Numbered from the stretch's first letter, positions 50,758-58,760 are shown. The stretch: 64,000 nucleotides of DNA from Clostridium carboxidivorans P7 (GCF_001038625.1 NZ_CP011803.1:2728001-2792000); one strand, 5' to 3'. The notes: generated by a model not told the origin, from the letters alone. Program-made: numbers and translations.

Positions 50758-51753
50758 ATGAAAACAACAAATAACAAATTATATGGAATTATACTTGCTC
50801 TAATTATAGCAATTCCAGCATGGATGATTGGAAATACTTTTCCTATTATAGGAAGCCCTGTACTTGGTATTTTATTTGGAATGATTTTAGCCTTTTGGAA
50901 AAGGCCAAGCTATTTTAATACAGGGGTAACCTTTACTGCAAAAAAGTTACTTCAATATTCAATTATTCTTATGGGATTTGGCATGAATCTTTTCAATGTT
51001 TTTAAAGTAGGAAAGCAAACAATTCTTTTAATGCTTTTTACACTAACAGCAGCATTCATTACTGCTTATATTGCAGGTAAATTATTAAAAATAAATGGAA
51101 AAACAGCAGCTTTGATTGGCGTTGGTTCTTCCATATGTGGCGGCTCAGCTATTGCAGCAACAGCTCCAGTTATTAATGCAAATGAGCAAGAAGTAGCTCA
51201 TTCTATATCAACCATATTTCTTTTTAATGCTATTGCAGCTTTTTTATTTCCATTCCTTGGTCATTTATTTAACATGAGCAATCAATGCTTTGGACTTTGG
51301 GCTGGAACAGCTGTTAATGATACTTCATCTGTAGTAGCTGCTGGCTATTCTTACAGCACTGCAGCAGGTAATCTTGCAGTTATAGTAAAACTTACAAGAA
51401 CCTTGGCCATTGTTCCAATTACATTGGCACTAGCTATTTATACTTCTAAAAAAGAAGCCAAAAGTAAAAAAGGATCTTACAGCATCAGCAAAATATTCCC
51501 TTGGTTTGTACTTGGATTTGTAGCTGCATCAGTAATTAACACATTTATTCCTATACCAGCTGTAATTACTAAGTTCTTATCCGAGGCTGGGAAATTCGTC
51601 ATTGTAATGGCAATGGTATCTGTAGGATTAAATACTAATATTGTAGAACTTGTTAAAAATGGTGTAAGACCAATTGTATTAGGCTTCACATGCTGGGTGG
51701 TTTTAGCACTTACTTCACTTGGAGTACAACATTTTATAATGGGAATTTTTTAA
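50758..51753 (+). CDS. YeiH-family putative sulfate exporter
   Basis: A 331-residue membrane protein with about ten helices of the YeiH/UPF0324 family: GIILALIIAIPAWMIG, LQYSIILMGFGMNLFNV, GVGSSICGGSAIAATAPVI (signature), GLWAGTAVNDTSSVVAAGY, and SVGLNTNIVELVKNG. The family is annotated as a putative sulfate exporter; transport has rarely been measured. GGAGGAGAT precedes the ATG. It is divergent from its LysR regulator and is followed by the second copy of the junction hairpin element. Confidence 0.9.
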   Translation: MKTTNNKLYGIILALIIAIPAWMIGNTFPIIGSPVLGILFGMILAFWKRPSYFNTGVTFTAKKLLQYSIILMGFGMNLFNVFKVGKQTILLMLFTLTAAFITAYIAGKLLKINGKTAALIGVGSSICGGSAIAATAPVINANEQEVAHSISTIFLFNAIAAFLFPFLGHLFNMSNQCFGLWAGTAVNDTSSVVAAGYSYSTAAGNLAVIVKLTRTLAIVPITLALAIYTSKKEAKSKKGSYSISKIFPWFVLGFVAASVINTFIPIPAVITKFLSEAGKFVIVMAMVSVGLNTNIVELVKNGVRPIVLGFTCWVVLALTSLGVQHFIMGIF

Positions 51754-51757
51754 GAAA

Positions 51758-52005
51758 AGCAACTTTTTCAAAGGACAGAGGACAATTGACAGAGGACAGT
51801 GAAGGATGATTTTTCTCCACTTTGCTACGAAAAATCTCTAATTAAATTTTTGATGACTCGTTTCGCTAAAGCGAAACATTGCTGATTTATATAAATTTAA
51901 AGCTTCTTTTGCATTAGCAAAAAAAGCTTTGAAATAAATTAGTTTTCTGACGTAAGGAAGAAAACTCACCTTCATTGTCCTCTGTCCTCTGTCAAATGTC
52001 CTCTA
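51758..52005 (+). repeat. Junction hairpin element, copy 2
   Basis: About 245 bases ending in inverted AGGACAGAGGACA-type repeats (left 51770-51806, right 51971-52005), with internal hairpins such as GTTTCGCTAAAGCGAAAC. It fills the gap between YeiH (plus) and the SufB-like gene (minus). Its right end provides the stop codon of the SufB-like gene (52003-52005). Confidence 0.85.
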
Positions 52006-52923
52006 TTTAAGAAATCCTTTTAATATAGTATCTTCTGCTTCCTTTTCTGAAAGTCCTAAAGACATAAGCTTTATAAGCTGATCATTAGCAATTCTTCCTA
52101 TAGCAGCTTCATGTATAAGTTGGGAATCTGAATGGAATGCTGATATTTTAGGTATAGACTCTACTCTAGCCTTATCCATTATTATGGAATCACATTGTAT
52201 ATGACCTCTACATCTTTCATGTCCAGACATATTTAAATGAAACATTTGTTTTGACTCATCTCTAGCTACAGAACGAGAAATTATTTGCGCAGAAGAGTCC
52301 TTTCCTATCATTTCTACATTTATGATGGACTCTGCATCTTGATTCTTATATGTAAGAAGTCTTTCTATTACTACAACTTTAGCATCTTTATGAAGTTTTA
52401 TTTCTGTATCTCTTTTAGTACTGTCTACTCCTTTTATTTGAACTAATTCTAATTCTGCATATCCTCCTTCTTCAACCTCTATTATTGTTTTAGGATTCAA
52501 TACTTTTTCACCATTTCCATTACCTTCTCCAAAGTGTTTCTCTACATACTTTATTCGAGCACCCTTTCTAACAAAAAATTCATGTACCCCATCATGTTGC
52601 GATTTTGTATCACCTGGGTTATGTATACCACAACCTGCTACTATAAGTACATCTGATCCCTCACCAATTTCAAAAGTATTATATACAACATCATTTAATC
52701 CTTCTTTTGTTATAATTACAGGTATATGAACGCTCTCTCCTTTAGTTCCAGGTTTTACTACTATATTTATACCAGGCTTATCTTCTTTTGTTATTATATC
52801 TATATTAGCTGTAGTGTTTCTTGCAGCCTTTTCTCCATTTTTTCTTATATTATAAGCACCAATTGGCAATTCATGAAGTCCTGACATTTGATCTAACATA
52901 CTTTTATCTAACGCATCTAACAT
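52003..52923 (-). CDS. SufB/SufD-family Fe-S scaffold protein (short, SmsB-like)
   Basis: A 306-residue SufBD core: beta-helix strands with VHIPVIITKEGLNDVVYN, a conserved VAGCGIHNPGDTKSQHDGVHEF block, ERLLTYKNQDAESIINVEM, and HERCRGHIQCDSIIM with the candidate cluster Cys and RVESIPKISAFHSDSQLIHEAAIG. It is much shorter than SufB and has no SufD partner, matching the two-gene SUF-like minimal system. GGGAGG precedes the ATG, with 0 bases to the SufC gene. No SufS or SufU is adjacent. Confidence 0.88.
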   Translation of the reverse strand: MLDALDKSMLDQMSGLHELPIGAYNIRKNGEKAARNTTANIDIITKEDKPGINIVVKPGTKGESVHIPVIITKEGLNDVVYNTFEIGEGSDVLIVAGCGIHNPGDTKSQHDGVHEFFVRKGARIKYVEKHFGEGNGNGEKVLNPKTIIEVEEGGYAELELVQIKGVDSTKRDTEIKLHKDAKVVVIERLLTYKNQDAESIINVEMIGKDSSAQIISRSVARDESKQMFHLNMSGHERCRGHIQCDSIIMDKARVESIPKISAFHSDSQLIHEAAIGRIANDQLIKLMSLGLSEKEAEDTILKGFLK

Positions 52924-53655
52924 CTAAAAAGTCCTCCCTTTTTCACAGGTTTCGCTGCAATTACAACTGTCATTTTTTATTATTTGAGCAAGTATATTCT
53001 CTTTTGAAGTTATTTCTTTAATTTGACCATCTGAGAGTATAATAACTTCATCTGCTAAATTTAAAATTCTCTCTTGATGAGATATTATAATTATAGTTGT
53101 TTCCTTCTTTTTATTCATATTTTCAAAGGTTTCAACTAACTTTTTAAAGCTCCATAAATCTATTCCTGCTTCTGGTTCATCAAATAATGCAACTTTGAGA
53201 TTTCTAGCAAGTATAGTTGCTATTTCTATTCTCTTAAGTTCTCCACCAGAAAGACTTGAATCCACATCTCTATTTACATAATCTTGAGCACAAAGTCCTA
53301 CATCCAGAAGCAAATTACATATATTTACTTCTTTATCCTTTGCAGCTAAGCTTAACAATTCATTTACTTTTATACCTTTAAACCTTGCTGGTTGTTGAAA
53401 TGCAAAACCTATACCTTGTCTGGCTCTCTCTGTAATATCTAAACCTGTAATATCTTCCCCATCTAATAGTATATTTCCAGAAGTAGCCTTATATATTCCC
53501 ATTATTGTTTTGGCTAGAGATGACTTACCACCACCATTTGGGCCAGTAATTGCATATATTTTATTTTTTTCAAACTTCAAGTTTATATTTTGTAGAATAC
53601 TAATTTTTTTATTATCATTATCTAATTCTAAAGACAAATTTTTTAATTCTAACAT
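52924..53655 (-). CDS. SufC-like Fe-S assembly ATPase
   Basis: A 243-residue ABC ATPase: Walker A TGPNGGGKSSLAKTI, Q-loop FQQPARF, signature LSGGELKRIEIATIL, Walker B VALFDEPEAGID and H-loop ISHQERIL. The SGGELKR signature is typical of SufC. The C-terminus carries an unusual Cys cluster (CNCSETCEKG). It powers the scaffold encoded directly downstream. The ATG at 53655 follows GGAGG by 9 bases. The gene pair may load Fe-S clusters for the ferredoxins around it. Confidence 0.9.
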   Translation of the reverse strand: MLELKNLSLELDNDNKKISILQNINLKFEKNKIYAITGPNGGGKSSLAKTIMGIYKATSGNILLDGEDITGLDITERARQGIGFAFQQPARFKGIKVNELLSLAAKDKEVNICNLLLDVGLCAQDYVNRDVDSSLSGGELKRIEIATILARNLKVALFDEPEAGIDLWSFKKLVETFENMNKKKETTIIIISHQERILNLADEVIILSDGQIKEITSKENILAQIIKNDSCNCSETCEKGRTF

Positions 53656-53779
53656 CCATATAATCCTCCTATTTTTGATCATAAAATTGTTTTACATTTA
53701 TGTTTAATAAATACATTACGTTATTCTTAGTAGTTATTATACCATATATAATAGAAAATACTAAATTTTGTACAACTGC

Positions 53780-53826
53780 TTGAATAAAGACTTTTCTATT
53801 TAAAAAATATAAAAGTCTTTATTCAA
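53780..53826 (-). terminator. Terminator overlapping the end of the permease pair
   Basis: A perfect 16-bp stem (53780-53795 with 53811-53826, core TTGAATAAAGACTTTT) includes the last codons of the permease gene (stop at 53819). Confidence 0.8.
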
Positions 53827-54358
53827 GATTTTTAATATTTTCATAAATTGTTTCTTTTTCAATAGGTGAAATAATTTTATCTGTAATATATGCTATTAAG
53901 ATAATCACAGGTATATCAATAGCATATCGAGTAAGCATAAACTTCCATCCCATTACGGATGCTTCAAACAATGATATAGGTATTTTTGTAGCAGACCATG
54001 CTCCTATAAAAATTAGTATATTGAAAAATTTACTTCCCTTTTTCATCAAAATTGCAGCAAAAGGGAATGCAACATATACCGGTCCAGCAGCAAATGACCC
54101 TAATAAAAATGCAATAAGTATACCTTTTAATCCTGATCCTTCTCCCATAAACTTTATCATTGTTTCCTTCTGTACCCAGGTATCCAAAAGTCCCATCAGA
54201 AGAAATATTGGCGGCATAATAGCAATTAATTCCTTCAAGTTATCTCCAGTTCCCTTTAATGAACTTGTTCCTAGTGAAGGCTTTACTATAAGTAAAATTA
54301 AATTTATTATTAAAATAACTCCAAATACTCTATACCTTTTAAAGATTTTTTTCATCAT
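53819..54358 (-). CDS. Permease half, C-terminal type (UPF0718-like)
   Basis: A 179-residue membrane protein with four or five helices: VFGVILIINLILLIVKPSLG at the start, LMGLLDTWVQKETMIKFMGE, LGSFAAGPVYVAFPFAAILM and GAWSATKIPISLFEASVMGW. The repeated GSFAAGPVYVAFP and the split from its partner suggest it is half of a UPF0718/ArsP-like permease. It overlaps the end of the preceding half gene by 4 bases. It is probably controlled by the divergent PadR. The cargo is unknown. Confidence 0.8.
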   Translation of the reverse strand: MMKKIFKRYRVFGVILIINLILLIVKPSLGTSSLKGTGDNLKELIAIMPPIFLLMGLLDTWVQKETMIKFMGEGSGLKGILIAFLLGSFAAGPVYVAFPFAAILMKKGSKFFNILIFIGAWSATKIPISLFEASVMGWKFMLTRYAIDIPVIILIAYITDKIISPIEKETIYENIKNLE

Positions 54359-54831
54359 ATTAACACTCCCATCACAAACGCAATTATAAAAGAAAACACA
54401 AGAGCAAGTGAATTTCTAATATAGGTAGCTTTCATGCCCCAGTATTTTGCTTCAATAGGAATAGTAATAATTCCAACCATAACTGAAGTTGATATTAACA
54501 TTGTTATTTGAACCATACCAGCTCCATTTTTTAGCAATGTGGCCGCTAACGGAAATGTAACAAATCCAGGTATTACAGTGCAAGAACCAATAAGTGCAGC
54601 TAACATTATACCTAATATACCTGATTGCTGTCCCATTATTTTTGAAATAACCTGAGGACTTAAAATAGCAAGCATAATTCCTATAACAAATAATATTGAA
54701 AGAAATAATGGCAGGATATTTTCAAAGGATTTCCATGCCTTTTTTAAAGCTAATAATGTTTTCTTACGACTCTTAAACAAAGATATAAACAATAGAACAA
54801 ACGCTAAAAGATATAATCCAATAGTAAACAT
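54355..54831 (-). CDS. Permease half, N-terminal type (UPF0718-like)
   Basis: A 158-residue protein with four helices: FTIGLYLLAFVLLFISLF, LPLFLSILFVIGIMLAIL, LAALIGSCTVIPGFVTFPLA and MLISTSVMVGIITIPIEAKY. The GSCTVIPGFVTFPLAATLL block mirrors the GSFAAGPVYVAFPFAAILM block of the next gene, so the two are homologous halves of a permease. GGGAGG precedes the ATG. The pair is divergent from a PadR gene with palindromes between them. Confidence 0.8.
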   Translation of the reverse strand: MFTIGLYLLAFVLLFISLFKSRKKTLLALKKAWKSFENILPLFLSILFVIGIMLAILSPQVISKIMGQQSGILGIMLAALIGSCTVIPGFVTFPLAATLLKNGAGMVQITMLISTSVMVGIITIPIEAKYWGMKATYIRNSLALVFSFIIAFVMGVLI

Positions 54832-54890
54832 AAAATTTTCATAACCTCCCGTAATTTAATTAGATATCAATGAAATATAATGATGATTTT

Positions 54891-54954
54891 TACACTATAG
54901 TGTACTTTACACTATTATCATACATCCATTTTACTTTAGTGTCAATAACACTAA
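54891..54954. promoter_or_regulatory. PadR-type operators between the permease and PadR genes
   Basis: TACACTATAGTGTA (54891-54904) is a perfect palindrome. TTAGTGT (54936-54942) and ACACTAA (54948-54954) form a second dyad. A further ACACTA half-site lies between at 54909. The recurrent ACACTA/TAGTGT half-site in this divergent promoter region points to the PadR protein. Confidence 0.65.
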
Positions 54955-55024
54955 GGTATTATTTGCAATTAGGTGTATAAAATAATATAATGTGATAAGA
55001 ATACAAATAAAAAGGAGAGATTTT

Positions 55025-55363
55025 ATGGCCAATAAAAGAAATCAATCTCGTCATTTGCCTGCATTTATTTTACTAACATTAGCTGAAGGTTCTACTTATG
55101 GTGGTGCAATATACACTTCACTTATAGAAAAAATACCTAATTTCCAATGTGATCAAGGTGCTATATATCGTACTCTTCAGCAACTTGAAAATGACCATGC
55201 AGTAATATTTTCATGGGATACAACTAATTCTGGACCTGCAAAGAAAATTTATAGTATTACCGAAACTGGATTGAAGCAGCTTGATGATTGGAAAGATGAT
55301 ATAGAAAAAAGGATTGTATATTTAAAATGCTTTTTAGATAGATATGAAAGTTTAAGAAAATAA
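55025..55363 (+). CDS. PadR-family transcriptional regulator
   Basis: A 112-residue winged-helix protein: LPAFILLTLAEGSTYGGAIY, the recognition helix region DQGAIYRTLQQLENDHAV, wing SGPAKKIYSITETGLKQL, and a C-terminal helix for dimerisation. PadR proteins repress transporter and detoxification genes. AAAGGAG lies 8 bases before the ATG at 55025; the upstream in-frame ATG at 54992 has no site. It is divergent from the permease halves, its likely target. Confidence 0.9.
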   Translation: MANKRNQSRHLPAFILLTLAEGSTYGGAIYTSLIEKIPNFQCDQGAIYRTLQQLENDHAVIFSWDTTNSGPAKKIYSITETGLKQLDDWKDDIEKRIVYLKCFLDRYESLRK

Positions 55364-55397
55364 GATTATTTGTGACACCTATTGCTATATTTTAAGC

Positions 55398-55680
55398 ATA
55401 GTGCGACACAACTTTTTTAGAGGACAGAGGACAATTGACAAAGGACAGTGAAGGATGATTTTTCTCCGCTATGCTGCGAAAAATCTTTGATTAAATTTTC
55501 AATTACTCGTTTCACTAAAGTGAAACATTGCTGATTTATATAAATTTAACGCTTGTTTTGCGTTAACGAAACAAGCGTTAAAAATAAATTAGTTTTCTGA
55601 CGTAAGGAAGAAAACTTACCTTCATTGTCCTCTGTCCTCTGTCAATTGTCCTCTTGAAAAGTTATGTCACATTATTCTAA
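55398..55680 (+). repeat. Junction hairpin element, copy 3
   Basis: The most complete copy. The left end (55398-55455) has GACACAACTTTTTTAGAGGA then GGACA units and GAAGG. The right end (55618-55676) is its near reverse complement, ending TTATGTCACATTAT. Internal hairpins include GTTTCACTAAAGTGAAAC and AACGCTTGTTTTGCG. It fills the gap 55364-55723 between PadR (plus) and thioredoxin (minus), again tail to tail. Confidence 0.85.
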
Positions 55681-55723
55681 TATTATTTACTTGTTGTGAA
55701 TTTGCAATAAACAGTTGTTCCTC

Positions 55724-56044
55724 TTAATTTGAATACTGCTGCAATCTAGACTTAAGTATTTCCTTAGGTTGAAAACCCACTATTTTATCAACTGCTTTAC
55801 CATCTTTGAAAATCATCAATGTTGGTACTCCTGTAATTCCATACTTTTCAGCTAAATCACCACTTTTATCCACATCAACCTTAAATATTTTAGCCTTTCC
55901 TTCCATTTCTGTACTTAACTCTTCTAAAACTGGAGCTACCATCTTACATGGTCCACACCATTCTGCAAAAAAATCCACTAATATTGTTTCATTACTATTT
56001 AAAACATCCTTTTGAAATTCACTACTATTTATTACCTTTGCCAT
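55724..56044 (-). CDS. trxA: Thioredoxin
   Basis: A 106-residue thioredoxin with the active site FFAEWCGPCKM (Cys30, Cys33), cis-Pro GVPTLMIF and C-terminal helix. Cytoplasmic disulfide reductant. The ATG at 56044 follows AAAGGAAGG; the frame extends 7 codons upstream without a site. It is 47 bases downstream of the HesB-like selenocysteine gene on the same strand, so both probably share the promoter near 56570 and a role in cluster or thiol chemistry. Confidence 0.95.
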   Translation of the reverse strand: MAKVINSSEFQKDVLNSNETILVDFFAEWCGPCKMVAPVLEELSTEMEGKAKIFKVDVDKSGDLAEKYGITGVPTLMIFKDGKAVDKIVGFQPKEILKSRLQQYSN

Positions 56045-56091
56045 TATTAATAACCTTCCTTTCAAATATATCTCTTCATTTTATTTACCTT

Positions 56092-56391
56092 TTAGCATGA
56101 AGAAGAATTACCACCAAATATAGTAAATCCTCGTGTAAACCAACTATTTGAGTAATCAATAGTTGACCCATTTATATATGCTTCAAGCTCTGGACTGTAG
56201 GCAACATTTATACCATCTGATTTAACAATTACGTCATCACTATTTTTTAACTCATCCAGAGTTAACTGTAATCTTGGGCCGCCTCATCCATAACCTGCAA
56301 AAACAACTCTCAATATTGCATTTTCAGGATCCTTAACTCTTTGCTTCATTTCATTAAACTTTTCTGCTGCTTGTTTAGTAACCTTAACCAT
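56092..56391 (-). CDS. HesB/IscA-like selenoprotein with in-frame TGA (Sec)
   Basis: From ATG 56391 the frame reads MVKVTKQAAEKF, then VVFAGYG, TGA at codon 36 (56284-56286), GGPRLQLTLDEL, and on to CGG-free but conserved SWFTRGFTIFGGNSSSC with stop at 56092 (99 residues including the TGA). GU-GGPRL matches the HesB-like selenoprotein family, in which Sec replaces the Cys of A-type Fe-S carriers. A hairpin TTAACTC-TGGAT-GAGTTAA (56247-56265) starts 18 bases after TGA and has GG in its loop, as bacterial SECIS elements do. Gene callers will split it at TGA. It lies upstream of the thioredoxin gene. Confidence 0.85.
56247..56265 (-). promoter_or_regulatory. Candidate bacterial SECIS hairpin
   Basis: A 7-bp stem and 5-base loop (UGGAU) lie inside the coding region, with the loop about 25 bases after the TGA at 56284-56286. 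Position, stem and G-bearing loop fit SelB recognition in bacteria. Confidence 0.65.
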
Positions 56392-56561
56392 AATAATATT
56401 ACCTCTCTTTCACATTTTTTATTTGAATCAATATTTATATAATTAATTTCTGCCTAGCTTATAATTTTTATAAGTATGAAAATACGGTGGATTAACAAGT
56501 ATTCACATAAACTTGCATATAGCAACATATTTTCAAATTCAGCTTTAATCTCTATATTTAT

Positions 56562-56585
56562 ATATTACGATATTATGATATATAT
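56562..56585. promoter_or_regulatory. Tandem 8-bp ATAT units upstream of the HesB(Sec) operon
   Basis: ATATTACG, ATATTATG, ATATATAT in direct succession. The first 21 bases (56562-56582) are identical in reverse complement to 34304-34324. It lies about 170 bases upstream of the HesB start. Confidence 0.6.
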
Positions 56586-56654
56586 GTCAATATATTTTTT
56601 AAATATTTTAAAAAATAGTTCCACTTAAGAGACTACCTAAATTTAAAACTATTA

Positions 56655-57482
56655 TTATTTTTTCATTTCCCCAAGATATTGACTAGGGGTCACTCCTACA
56701 CTATTTTTAAAATGTTTAATCATATGGCTTTGATCCGCAAAACCTACTTCTAATGCTATATCTGTCATTTTCATTTTTCCATCTTTTAAAAGCTCTTTCA
56801 CCTTTCTTATTCTGATACTATTCTGATAACAATGGGGAGCAAATCCATATTCATTGGAAAAAAGCCTAATTAAATAGTAAGGACTTAAACCTGAAATTTG
56901 AGATAGTTGGTTTATTGAAATATTTTCTTTATAATTATATTCAATATATTCTTTTAATAACTTTATAACTCTTTGTTCATTACCTGTACTTTTTAAACTA
57001 TATATTCTATCCAAATAGTTTATATTTAATTGCTCTATAATTTTAAGAAACAAACCTTTACTTTCCGAATCTATATTTTTATCTAAAAGGTTACAGCAAA
57101 GTTTATTTATTAAGACATATAAATGTGAATCATCAATTATATTGTGAAAAAATAATTTTCTTGAATTTTTTTCTTTTGTATCTTCTAAAATGTTTTTAAT
57201 GCACCCTTTATCAAAACAAATACACATATAATCATGTGTTCTTTTATCTAAAGATTTAAATGAATGAACTTCACCTGTATTAACAACAAATACTTTACCT
57301 TTATCAGCGCATAATTGCCTTTTATCTATGGAATATATTCTTGTCCCCCTATTTATAACTCCTAAACACATACTTCTGTGTGAATGTTTAGGAAACGCTC
57401 TTCCTACATTAATACCTTGAATTACATCAATATTATAAAAGTCATTTAAATGACGAAATTCAATTTTCTCCTTATCTATCAA
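56655..57482 (-). CDS. AraC-family transcriptional regulator
   Basis: A 275-residue protein: an N-terminal cupin-like sensor domain (about 10-150, GRAFPKHSHRSMCLGVI, HSFKS) and a C-terminal double HTH (about 175-275: INQLSQISGLSPYYLIRLFS and MTDIALEVGFADQSHMIKHF, then VGVTPSQYLG). The start is TTG (57482) behind GGGGGAG. It is on the same strand as a cupin gene 89 bases upstream and could control it or distant genes. The ligand is not apparent; the sensor fold suggests a small organic molecule. Confidence 0.92.
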   Translation of the reverse strand: MIDKEKIEFRHLNDFYNIDVIQGINVGRAFPKHSHRSMCLGVINRGTRIYSIDKRQLCADKGKVFVVNTGEVHSFKSLDKRTHDYMCICFDKGCIKNILEDTKEKNSRKLFFHNIIDDSHLYVLINKLCCNLLDKNIDSESKGLFLKIIEQLNINYLDRIYSLKSTGNEQRVIKLLKEYIEYNYKENISINQLSQISGLSPYYLIRLFSNEYGFAPHCYQNSIRIRKVKELLKDGKMKMTDIALEVGFADQSHMIKHFKNSVGVTPSQYLGEMKK

Positions 57483-57571
57483 GTATACTCCCCCATATTT
57501 CTATTGATTTAAAACAAAAACTTCCAATATAGTAATTATATCAGAAGCTTTACATATAATATAACCTTTTT

Positions 57572-57961
57572 CTATACCAGCGCAGGTATAAATTTAGCAA
57601 ACAAATATAGGTCACCATTAACAGCTTTAACTTTATGTTGTATGCCTTGTGGTATTACACTGAGTGTTCCAATAGAATAAATTATTTCTTTATCCTCTAA
57701 AAAACATTTTCCTTCACCGTCAATTACCTCATGTAGTTCCCAATTGCTATCATGAATATGTTGTCCTATTTCACATCCTGATTCAATTTTTACAATATGG
57801 CAACTAAACTTTCCAGCTGTGTCCTCACCTTTAACAATATGCTTTAGATATACACCTTTATTAGGGTTTTTGTTCCATTCTAACTTTTCAATATTAATTT
57901 CCTTGTTTTGGTATATCACCTTACCACCATTAAAAATTTTTACAATACTATCATTCATCAT
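57572..57961 (-). CDS. Small cupin-domain protein
   Basis: A 129-residue single-domain cupin with motif 1 GCEIGQHIHDSNWELHEVIDG (metal ligands His, His, Glu and His) and motif 2 near GTLSVIPQGIQHKV. AGGAGG precedes the ATG. No substrate or partner is evident beyond the AraC gene downstream. Small cupins may be isomerases, dioxygenases or binding proteins. The 319-base gap upstream (57962-58280) holds the DUF2512 terminator; apart from that I see only a short open stretch of about 35 codons without a start. Confidence 0.82.
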   Translation of the reverse strand: MMNDSIVKIFNGGKVIYQNKEINIEKLEWNKNPNKGVYLKHIVKGEDTAGKFSCHIVKIESGCEIGQHIHDSNWELHEVIDGEGKCFLEDKEIIYSIGTLSVIPQGIQHKVKAVNGDLYLFAKFIPALV

Positions 57962-58209
57962 TATTGACCTCCTTATATTTCTAGAAAATACTTAAAATTT
58001 ATTAAACCTTCATTCCTAGAAGTTTTTTATATTTTTATAATAAATGAATTTTAGAACTTCGTATTGTACGTTATTGCTATTATCTTTAATGATTGCTGAT
58101 TTATATTGATCTTGTATCGTATATATTTTTAGCAAGATTATAAACTACATTAACCTTATTTAATTACTTATTTTGAAAAGTTTTATTTATAAAAAACATA
58201 CAGTAAAAT

Positions 58210-58246
58210 AAAAAGTTCGCAGGTATATCTTTTTCTACGAACTTTT
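58210..58246 (-). terminator. Terminator of the DUF2512 gene
   Basis: AAAAAGTTCG (58210-58219) and CGAACTTTT (58238-58246) form a 9-10 bp stem, 35 bases past the gene end, with T-rich sequence beyond on the minus strand. Confidence 0.75.
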
Positions 58247-58280
58247 CTAAAATGTAAGTTTCTTATCAACGATGGATTTG

Positions 58281-58637
58281 CTAATCTTTCCTCTTTCTAA
58301 AAATAATATTAGATACATACTTGTGAAAGAACCATTCTCCTGTACTTATAATTACAGCTGCTATTAATGCACTTACAAAATGTATTTGAGTAGTGCTCCA
58401 TATGTAATTAAACATATACATAGTAGCTAATGCCAGCGCAACATCTGCCATAGAAGCTATAGTATTGTTTGATGCTGGAAGTATTAATAAATCACCTATA
58501 ATATATGCAATAATTGTAACAGCAGCAGCTATATAAAGTATAGATGAAAAAGTTAAAGTGGTTAGTATACTAAAAATAATTTCTAAAACTACTGCTACCA
58601 TTACAAATTTTATAAGTAAGGCTACAACATGCCTCAT
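58281..58637 (-). CDS. DUF2512 (YndM-like) membrane protein
   Basis: A 118-residue protein with four transmembrane helices (about 5-25, 30-50, 58-78, 84-104) and the family's VVALLIKFVMVAVVLEII, IIAYIIGDLLILPASNN and ADVALALATMYMFNYI blocks. GAGGAGAT precedes the ATG. DUF2512 proteins are found in spore-formers and have no assigned function. It lies alone, between terminators. Confidence 0.87.
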   Translation of the reverse strand: MRHVVALLIKFVMVAVVLEIIFSILTTLTFSSILYIAAAVTIIAYIIGDLLILPASNNTIASMADVALALATMYMFNYIWSTTQIHFVSALIAAVIISTGEWFFHKYVSNIIFRKRKD

Positions 58638-58760
58638 ACTACCATCTCCTCTAATTTTTTTACAAAATTAGTTTTCCTAGTAGTATAAAAAATATCCAAT
58701 TATTTTCAAAAAAATAGCTTCAAGATTTTTTAAGAGTGATCTGCAACATATTACATTTTT

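Noticed and set aside
57985..58110. Open minus-strand stretch upstream of the cupin gene
   Set aside because: About 35 codons, AT-rich, without start or ribosome site and without a recognisable motif.
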